Of a stretch of DNA of 29,847 bases, positions 24,278 to 29,847 are shown piece by piece. This DNA is from CANGYM01 sp044235825 (GTDB lineage: Bacteria; Pseudomonadota; Alphaproteobacteria; JAJTHO01; CANGYM01): assembly GCA_044235825.1 (NCBI GenBank), contig JBIIHL010000016.1, positions 1 to 29,847 on the forward strand, given 5' to 3'. Both the position numbers and the translations under genes were made by a program. The notes beneath the pieces were generated by a model. That model was not told where the DNA came from. It did no database searches and worked only from the letters and a program-made list of their open reading frames with translations. How positions within the stretch are numbered: position 1 is the first letter of the stretch; every line of letters starts with the position of its first letter.

Positions 24278-25546
24278 TTAATACTTCAGGAAAAGGGGGG
24301 CGCACCACACGAGACGCTCCCTATACCCCGACTTACCTGTAAAGGGATTCCAGGAAACAACAGAAGGATCATGAATACCCACCTGAACCGTTCCTGCAGG
24401 GCAGTCATTGGTGTCGCCTTTCAACGGCGAGTCAGTGACAGATTGTGGTGAACACAAAAACTGACCACTATCATTCGTATACTCGGACCAATTTTTTAGA
24501 CCATTGTTTTGTGTTATCGTTTGAGTCGTGGACGAGGGCGGGGTGCAGACCGTTCTCCACTTTGTACAAACCACATTCGAAGTGCACCCGTGTCCATTTT
24601 CGTCACATGATCCATCAATACACTTTGAAGAACATGTAATACTAGGACCAGTGCATAGCTGTCCCCATTCTACACAATACCACGTGCATGCTCCGGTTTC
24701 ATCACAAAAATATTCCTCAACAGTACACTGTTGAGAACAGCTCCCTTGGCCTGGGGTTGTCGTTGTCTCCGTCCATTCTTTATAGCACTCATCTGGGTTC
24801 GCCCAATACACCCCGTCCTTTAACGCGAACGTGGAGGATTTAAACCGGACACCTTTCACCACCGTCATGCTTCTGCAGTCTGGTGTTGTACCGTTGATGC
24901 CCTTTAGAAATTTTCCCTCCTCGCACTGCACGTTGATCTGGGTACAAACGGGTTTACCGCCGCGGTTGCTCATGAATTGTCCTGCTGGGCAGGTTAATTG
25001 GGCGTTCATGTAAACGACGGCCTTACCCCGCAGCATTCTTGTCTCTGGCAATGCCCCCCCTGTCAGCCCAGAAAGGGGCGTAACCGTTTTATAGGTATAG
25101 GGGTAGCAAATATAAATGTAATAGGGATTGTTATCATTGTTGGGATCGCCGTCCTCTCTCACCCACGGATTGGACCAGTTTTTACCGCCGTTTTGACAAA
25201 AATCATCAAACTGCGCATCTGTCTTCATGGTTTTTTCGGATTGGATTTTGATTTTCGCCAATACATTGTTTTCCCCATCAGGTCCGGTGTTTTTTAATGT
25301 CCCCAAACCTAAACTGGCCACAAACGTTTGCAAATCCGCCAAGGATGTGTTGGGATTGGCCTGAAGAAAATCCGCCACGTCATCGGAAACATCGCGGGCC
25401 TGATCATTGACCAGAAACATATTCCCAAATTCGATCACCGCAAACGTGATCACCAAAAACAGGGGCAGGGTAATGGCGGCCTCAATAACCCCAAATCCCC
25501 CATCTTTGCGCCAAAAAGATACCCCTAAATGTTTGAAACGCGACAT
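24278..25546 (-). CDS. TadE-like pseudopilin with Cys-rich C-terminus, long form
   Basis: The 422-residue product starts SRFKHLGVSFWRKDGG. It has a prepilin-peptidase-type site after Gly17 with Glu22 at +5 (G-FGVIE), then a hydrophobic helix (about 23-45) as in TadE/TadF pseudopilins. A helical segment (RDVSDDVADFLQANP) and an ectodomain with CYPYTYK follow. Cys motifs of the form CPAGQF-C-C-GKFLKGINGTTPDC lie at 186-224. Unlike its two siblings it has an insertion (about 236-372) with 13 cysteines between 254 and 334, then the shared ending VQVG...LVWCAPL. ATG 25546 has AGGGTG as Shine-Dalgarno. No Tad secretion genes are nearby. It is probably a surface pilin-like or adhesin protein; no family name is known to me for the C-terminal part. 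Confidence 0.75.
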   Translation of the reverse strand: MSRFKHLGVSFWRKDGGFGVIEAAITLPLFLVITFAVIEFGNMFLVNDQARDVSDDVADFLQANPNTSLADLQTFVASLGLGTLKNTGPDGENNVLAKIKIQSEKTMKTDAQFDDFCQNGGKNWSNPWVREDGDPNNDNNPYYIYICYPYTYKTVTPLSGLTGGALPETRMLRGKAVVYMNAQLTCPAGQFMSNRGGKPVCTQINVQCEEGKFLKGINGTTPDCRSMTVVKGVRFKSSTFALKDGVYWANPDECYKEWTETTTTPGQGSCSQQCTVEEYFCDETGACTWYCVEWGQLCTGPSITCSSKCIDGSCDENGHGCTSNVVCTKWRTVCTPPSSTTQTITQNNGLKNWSEYTNDSGQFLCSPQSVTDSPLKGDTNDCPAGTVQVGIHDPSVVSWNPFTGKSGYRERLVWCAPLFLKY

Positions 25547-25613
25547 AAACACACCCTGTCTGTACATTGTTTTTGACTCTATAAAACCCAAAGAAGCACT
25601 CTGCTGAAACCCA

Positions 25614-26420
25614 TCACTGCACCGTCAAATTTGCACACCATACCCTGTCCTCTGTACTCATACCCACCTGAACAGATGAACTATGATCAGTACAATCGTT
25701 TTCAGTTGTTACAGGCCTATACCGGCTTCCTATATTTATGGATGGGATTTTACAAGTGGGCGTTGCACCATCCACACTGACCAAATACTGCCCCTCTGGA
25801 CAGGTGGTATTCAGCTGGGTACATACTGGAAATCCAGTGTTATTGTTTAAAAACTGCCCTGTGGGACAGGTGACAATGGGATAAGCCGACGCTATGGCCT
25901 TTCCATCTAAGGTTTTTGTGTCTGGCACACCCCCCGCCGTTAATCTGGGGAGCGAAGTAATGGCATGATAGGTATAAGGATAACACACATGAATGTAATA
26001 CGGTTTGTAAACACCAGCAGGCCAAGGATTGGCCCAGTCGGCGGCTGTGCCACGGCTAAAGCTACCGTTACAAATCTGATTAAAATTATCTGTTTGGATA
26101 AAGGTTTGCGATGATTTAATTTTAATTTTATTATAGATACTGTTTTCCTGACCCGTACCCGTGTTTTTCAACGCCCCAAATCCCAATCCTGATACAAAGC
26201 TCTGTAAATCCCCAGATGTTGCGGTGGGATTGGCCTGCAAAAAATCGGCGACAGCATCGGCAACATCCCGCGATTGATGGCGGGATAGATACATACTGCC
26301 AAACTCCATCAAGCCAAGAGTGACCAACAACAACAAGGGCAAGGTCAACGCCGCCTCGACCATCCCAAGGCCCTGATCTTTGCGCCAAAACGATACCATC
26401 AAATGTTGAAACCGCGACAT
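25614..26420 (-). CDS. TadE-like pseudopilin with Cys-rich C-terminus, short form (middle copy)
   Basis: The 268-residue paralogue of its two neighbours starts SRFQHLMVSFWRKDQG. The cleavage-type motif is Gly17 then LGMVE, with Glu22, followed by a hydrophobic helix (23-45). The ectodomain has RDVADAVADFLQANP, CYPYTYH (146-152) and the double motif CPTGQFLNNNTGFPVC (185-200) and CPEGQYLVSVDGATPTC (207-223). It closes with DC-x6-VQVG-x6-RVWCANL. In this copy and in the long copy an in-frame ATG lies eight codons upstream, but the third copy has ACG there, so the SRF-type start after AGGGTGTGTTT is the conserved one. It probably forms part of a surface filament or its tip. Confidence 0.75.
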   Translation of the reverse strand: MSRFQHLMVSFWRKDQGLGMVEAALTLPLLLLVTLGLMEFGSMYLSRHQSRDVADAVADFLQANPTATSGDLQSFVSGLGFGALKNTGTGQENSIYNKIKIKSSQTFIQTDNFNQICNGSFSRGTAADWANPWPAGVYKPYYIHVCYPYTYHAITSLPRLTAGGVPDTKTLDGKAIASAYPIVTCPTGQFLNNNTGFPVCTQLNTTCPEGQYLVSVDGATPTCKIPSINIGSRYRPVTTENDCTDHSSSVQVGMSTEDRVWCANLTVQ

Positions 26421-26502
26421 AAACACACCCTGTTTGTACATTGTTTTTTCAATCCCTAAACGCCGAAAGAACGTTCTTAAAACCGTAGGCACCCTTTTGC
26501 TA

Positions 26503-27312
26503 TTACCATTTCACCTTAAGATCTCCACACCACACGGGCTTGGCGTGATGTGGGCTAAACCCGACTTGCACAGAATTATCAGCATCACTACAGTCGCTGG
26601 TGTCTATTACAGGTCTGTATTTACTTTTACTATTACTAGGGTCTCGATATACAATTGGCGTTTTGCAAATCGGAGTTGTGCCATTCACACCCACCAAATA
26701 CTGACCCGTTGGGCAGGGTGTTGTCAATTTGGTACATTCCGGTCTGCCGCTGTTGTTGTTGATAAAATATCCATCTGGACACGTCACAGGGGGATACGCT
26801 GAAACTATGGCCTTAGCCCGAATGGTTCGGGTTTCTGGGATCACCCCCCCCGATAGTCGAGACAGCGGGGTAATCAGTGTATAATCAAAAGAATGGCAAA
26901 CATGAATGTAATAAAGATAGGGCTCGTTGTTTGGCCAAGGATTCGACCACGTTTTGACATTGCTTTGACAAAGAGCATCAAACTGCGTATCCGTCTTCAT
27001 GGTTTTTTCGGATTGAATTTTGAGTCTCGATAACGTGGACGATGTGTCTCTTTGTGTTGAAATGCTGGCGCGTTCTATGTTCCCAACAAAACTTTCCAAA
27101 TCCGCCGGTGAAATTGAGGGATTGGCCTGAAGAAACCGCCCCACTTCATTGGCAAAATCGCGGGATTGAGTGTATGTCAGGTACAGATTCCCAAAATCTA
27201 TGACCATAAAAGTAAACACCAAAAATAGGGGCAGAGCAACCGCTGTCTCGATCATCCCAAGACCCTGATCCTTGCGCCAAAACGATAGAATCATATGTTG
27301 AAAACGCGACAT
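26503..27312 (-). CDS. TadE-like pseudopilin with Cys-rich C-terminus, short form (first gene of trio)
   Basis: The 269-residue paralogue starts SRFQHMILSFWRKDQG, with Gly17 then LGMIE and Glu22, and a hydrophobic helix to about residue 45. The ectodomain contains RDFANEVGRFLQANP, a HVCHSFDY segment where the siblings have CYPYTY, and the paired motifs CPDGYFINNNSGRPEC (178-193) and CPTGQYLVGVNGTTPIC (200-216). It ends with DCSDADNSVQVG and PVWCGDL. It is the promoter-proximal gene of the trio; a CtrA-type palindrome lies about 96 bases upstream. Leader and start region are nearly identical in DNA to the other two, showing recent tandem duplication or gene conversion at the 5' ends. Confidence 0.75.
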   Translation of the reverse strand: MSRFQHMILSFWRKDQGLGMIETAVALPLFLVFTFMVIDFGNLYLTYTQSRDFANEVGRFLQANPSISPADLESFVGNIERASISTQRDTSSTLSRLKIQSEKTMKTDTQFDALCQSNVKTWSNPWPNNEPYLYYIHVCHSFDYTLITPLSRLSGGVIPETRTIRAKAIVSAYPPVTCPDGYFINNNSGRPECTKLTTPCPTGQYLVGVNGTTPICKTPIVYRDPSNSKSKYRPVIDTSDCSDADNSVQVGFSPHHAKPVWCGDLKVKW

Positions 27313-27407
27313 AAACACACCCTGTTTGTACGTTGTTTTTCCATAAAACTAAAGACTGAAAGGTTCTGAGGCACCCCTACCTTATTCTTAACATGATCCC
27401 CCCGAAA

Positions 27408-27426
27408 CGTTAACAAAAGGTTAACG
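27408..27426. promoter_or_regulatory. Palindromic CtrA-type binding site between the TadE-like trio and pstS
   Basis: CGTTAAC-AAAAG-GTTAACG is a perfect 7-5-7 palindrome. Read either way it contains TTAA-N7-TTAAC, the full consensus for the alphaproteobacterial cell-cycle regulator CtrA. It lies about 96 bases from the pseudopilin ATG and about 127 bases from pstS. CtrA control of pilus genes is known in Caulobacter; binding here is an inference. Confidence 0.6.
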
Positions 27427-27460
27427 CCATGGGCATTTTTTGGTTTTTTTAAAAAATTTT

Positions 27461-27466
27461 TATGAT
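27461..27466 (+). promoter_or_regulatory. Candidate -10 element for pstS
   Basis: TATGAT matches the -10 consensus at five of six positions and follows an A/T-rich tract (27435-27460). The -35 region (TTTTGG) is poor. This would suit an activator-dependent promoter, but I do not see a convincing pair of Pho-box repeats. Confidence 0.3.
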
Positions 27467-27552
27467 TTCGTCATTCAGCCCCCTTGCTTTTTGCATCTGA
27501 TTCCGCGATAAGCGAAGGGTGCGATCTGAATGCCCAACGAAAGGCCCCCTTT

Positions 27553-28662
27553 ATGATGTCTCGCTTTGGTTTTTACACGCTGGCTATGATGGCTTTGCTG
27601 CAAACGGCCTCTTTGGCGGCTGCCCCTGCTGCCAAAGTTTCTGCTGAAAAATCTTCGGCGGACGCCATTCATGCTGTGGGTTCATCAACGCTTTATCCTT
27701 TTATCACTGCGGCGGCTGAGCAGTTTGGGCGCGATAACACCTTCAAAACCCCCATTGTGGAATCCACGGGAACGGGGGCAGGGTTTAAATTGTTTTGCGC
27801 GGGGGTGGATAAGGCATCGCCGGATATGGTCAATGCGTCCCGCCCCATCAAAGACAGCGAAAAAACCCTGTGCGCCAGCAACGGCGTGACAGAGGTCATG
27901 GAGCTGAAAATTGGTTTTGATGGCATTGTTTTGGGCCAGTCCAAAACGGCGCAAGATTTCGGCATTTCCAAAAACGATCTTCAGCGGGCTTTGGCCGCCA
28001 AGGTGGTTTTGAATGGCAAGCTGGTGGATAACCCCTATCAAAACTGGTCCGATGTGCGCCCTGATTTGCCCGTGCGCCCCATCACGGTTTATGGCCCCCC
28101 CACAACATCCGGCACGCGGGATGCCTTTGTGGAAATGGTGATGGAGGGCGGCTGCGAAAAAACATCCATGCCCAAAACCCTGAGCGAAAAGGACATCAAA
28201 GCGGCCTGTGAAACCATGCGCGAAGATGGCCGGTATATTGAGGCCGGTGAAAATGACAACTTGATCATCCAACGTTTGGAGGTCAACCCTGAGGCCCTCG
28301 GCCTGTTTGGCTTTAGTTTCTTAGAGCAAAATGCCGATCGCATCAAACCTGTGTCTGTTGATGGCCAACAACCCACACTGGACACCATTTCCAACGCCAG
28401 ATACCCCGTGTCACGCTCTTTGTTTGTGTATGTGAAAAAATCCCATCTGCCTTTGGTGGCGGGTTTGAAAGACTTTTCCGCCTTTCTGGTGTCGGATGAT
28501 GCCGTGGGCGAGCTGGGCATGATGGTAGAAAAAGGGCTGATCCCCCTGCCGCCAGTGCAACAAAATCTTGAGCGGCAAAAGGTTGACGTGTTGCAGGCCT
28601 TGACGTTTTCGCCCCCTGCCCCCTCTTCCCCTGCGGGAAGCACGCCACCGGCTAAGCCTTAA
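27553..28662 (+). CDS. pstS: Phosphate ABC transporter substrate-binding protein PstS
   Basis: PstS binds inorganic phosphate in the periplasm and hands it to PstCA. The 369-residue product has a signal peptide ending near SLAAA. Its phosphate-loop signatures are HAVGSSTLYPF, ESTGTGAGFKLF, VNASRPIK and the later YGPPTTSGTRDAF. It ends in a Pro/Ser/Ala-rich tail. I start at ATG 27553 (a second ATG follows at once), because GAAAGG stands about 8 bases upstream; the frame opens earlier at a TTG, which is less likely. pstC starts 25 bases downstream, confirming a pst operon. It is divergent from the TadE-like trio. Confidence 0.94.
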   Translation: MMSRFGFYTLAMMALLQTASLAAAPAAKVSAEKSSADAIHAVGSSTLYPFITAAAEQFGRDNTFKTPIVESTGTGAGFKLFCAGVDKASPDMVNASRPIKDSEKTLCASNGVTEVMELKIGFDGIVLGQSKTAQDFGISKNDLQRALAAKVVLNGKLVDNPYQNWSDVRPDLPVRPITVYGPPTTSGTRDAFVEMVMEGGCEKTSMPKTLSEKDIKAACETMREDGRYIEAGENDNLIIQRLEVNPEALGLFGFSFLEQNADRIKPVSVDGQQPTLDTISNARYPVSRSLFVYVKKSHLPLVAGLKDFSAFLVSDDAVGELGMMVEKGLIPLPPVQQNLERQKVDVLQALTFSPPAPSSPAGSTPPAKP

Positions 28663-28687
28663 TCACCCATTTTGGGGACGGTCCGTT

Positions 28688-29847
28688 ATGGTCACACCCT
28701 CCCTTGTTTTCGCCCTTGCCTTGGTGCTGTTCCTGCAGCGGCTGTGGGCTTTGCGGGGGATGATGAAACCATCGCCTGAGACTGAGACCCTATCTCGGCC
28801 CTTTTCTCTGGATCACACGGCCAAGTGGGGACAGGTGGCAAAACTCAATGGGATTGTGCTGGCGGCCTTCATTGGTTTGGCCTATCTGTCGCTGTCTTGG
28901 CCAACGCTTTTGGGCCCTTGGCTGTCGGTGGGGATTCTTTTGGTGGGCTGGGGGCTGTGCTGGCGTTATTTAACCCCCCACTGTCATGCCCGCGCCATTG
29001 GCGAGGGGATGGTGATCACCCTGCTGCGGCTGTCTTCGTTGGTGGCGATTTTCACAACGGCGGCCATTATTTTATCGTTGACGTTCGAGGCCATGACGTT
29101 TTTCCGTCTGGTGTCCCCGTGGGATTTTCTTTTCGGCACCCACTGGAGCCCGCAAATGGCCCTGCGATCCGATCAAACCGGAAGCTCTGGCAGTTTTGGG
29201 GCCATTCCCCTGTTTGCCGGAACGTTGATGATGACAGTGATTGCCCTGAGTTTGGCGCTGCCGCTGGGCCTGTTTTCCGCGATTTTCCTGAGTCAATACG
29301 CCACCCGTCGCCAGCGGTTTTGGTTAAAGCCCATGCTGGAGATCCTCTCTGGCATTCCCACGGTGGTGTATGGGTTTTTTGCCGTGGCGGTGATTGCCCC
29401 CGCGCTGCGGGATTTTGGCGCCTATTGGAACCTGACGATTATGACAGAAAGCGCCTTGGTGGCGGGGAGTGTGATGGGAGTGATGATCATTCCGTTGGTG
29501 TCTTCGCTGTGTGATGATGTCCTCTCTGCAGTGCCCAAACGCCTGAAAGAGGGGGCGCTGGGTCTGGGGGCCACATCCCAAGAGGTCATCACCGGCGTTG
29601 TGGTTCCGGCGGCGTTACCTGGGATCATCAGTGCGTTTATTCTGGCCTTTTCCCGCGCCGTGGGGGAAACCATGATTGTGGTGATGGCCGCCGGCATTGC
29701 CGCGAATTTAACAGCCAACCCGCTGGAGCCTGTCACCACCGTCACGGTGCAGATTGTCAAATTGCTCATCGGGGATCAGGAATTTGACAGCCCCAAAACC
29801 CTCTCGGCGTACGCGCTGGGGTTTGTGTTGTTTTTTATCACCCTGAT
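28688..29847 (+). CDS. pstC: Phosphate ABC transporter permease PstC, truncated by the window end
   Basis: The frame from ATG 28688 stays open to the end (386 codons, no stop). The N-terminus has a membrane segment, an extra pair of hydrophobic helices (about 57-93) and another near residues 106-130, as in the longer PstC form. The permease core then follows, with SGIPTVVYGFFAVAV and the EAA-loop region RLKEGALGLGATSQEVI-x-GVVVPAALPGI, and then SRAVGETMIVVMAAG. The Shine-Dalgarno-like GGGGACGG lies upstream. With pstS it forms the membrane part of high-affinity phosphate import; pstA and pstB probably lie beyond the edge. Confidence 0.95.
   Translation, partial: MVTPSLVFALALVLFLQRLWALRGMMKPSPETETLSRPFSLDHTAKWGQVAKLNGIVLAAFIGLAYLSLSWPTLLGPWLSVGILLVGWGLCWRYLTPHCHARAIGEGMVITLLRLSSLVAIFTTAAIILSLTFEAMTFFRLVSPWDFLFGTHWSPQMALRSDQTGSSGSFGAIPLFAGTLMMTVIALSLALPLGLFSAIFLSQYATRRQRFWLKPMLEILSGIPTVVYGFFAVAVIAPALRDFGAYWNLTIMTESALVAGSVMGVMIIPLVSSLCDDVLSAVPKRLKEGALGLGATSQEVITGVVVPAALPGIISAFILAFSRAVGETMIVVMAAGIAANLTANPLEPVTTVTVQIVKLLIGDQEFDSPKTLSAYALGFVLFFITL

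Noticed and set aside
27421..27552. Pho box upstream of pstS
   Set aside because: Only one loose TCAT-containing half-site is visible; the two spaced 7-base repeats of a Pho box are not.
27553..28662. Tad secretion or pilus genes next to the pseudopilins
   Set aside because: The divergent neighbour is clearly pstS, with phosphate-loop motifs; no tad genes are in the window.

Overview
The window looks like a compact chromosomal segment from an alphaproteobacterium, probably a deep or host-associated lineage that I cannot name. The evidence is housekeeping genes of proteobacterial type (mnmA, rph, rdgB, surA-pdxA, sucA, ftsY, recO, tsaB, pstS-pstC), TadE-like pseudopilins, and an exact CtrA-type TTAA-N7-TTAA site. 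Genes are packed tightly, with many 4-20 bp overlaps, and only one gap exceeds 300 bases (18570-18994). I see no tRNA, rRNA, CRISPR array, prophage or IS element.

Layout. 1-2097 (-) is the N-terminal 699 residues of a secreted S8 protease, probably an autotransporter, with a poly-Gly and (Pro-Thr)9 linker. 2261-4476 (+) holds an FbpA-like binding protein that overlaps mnmA. 4490-6382 (-) is a soluble hybrid histidine kinase (receiver-PAS-PAS-kinase). 6577-8600 (+) is a SIMPL-domain protein, rph and rdgB. 8623-14678 (-) reads as one operon: a GldF-GldG fusion, a DUF4340 protein, surA and pdxA. 14933-18569 (+) is sucA followed, where sucB would be expected, by a HEPN-MNT nucleotidyltransferase pair. 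18570-18994 contains three back-to-back hairpins, two of which are inverted copies of one structured repeat. 18995-19900 (+) is ftsY. 19897-24136 (-) is an overlapping operon: patatin-like protein, recO, tsaB, BioH-like esterase, BioC-like methyltransferase. 24278-27312 (-) is a tandem trio of TadE-like pseudopilins with Cys-rich C-termini, closed by two rho-independent terminators. 27553-29847 (+) is pstS and the start of pstC.

How the genes may work together. The surA operon combines periplasmic chaperoning with vitamin B6 synthesis and an orphan ABC-2/GldG-type membrane complex whose ATPase is not in the window. The recO operon mixes DNA repair, tRNA t6A synthesis, early biotin synthesis and a lipase. 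The TadE-like trio shares a divergent intergenic region with pstS, and the CtrA-type site there could link surface-appendage expression to the cell cycle. The most novel-looking items are the Cys-rich TadE-like family and the structured inverted repeat before ftsY. All calls come from reading the sequence and remembered family motifs; no database search was run.
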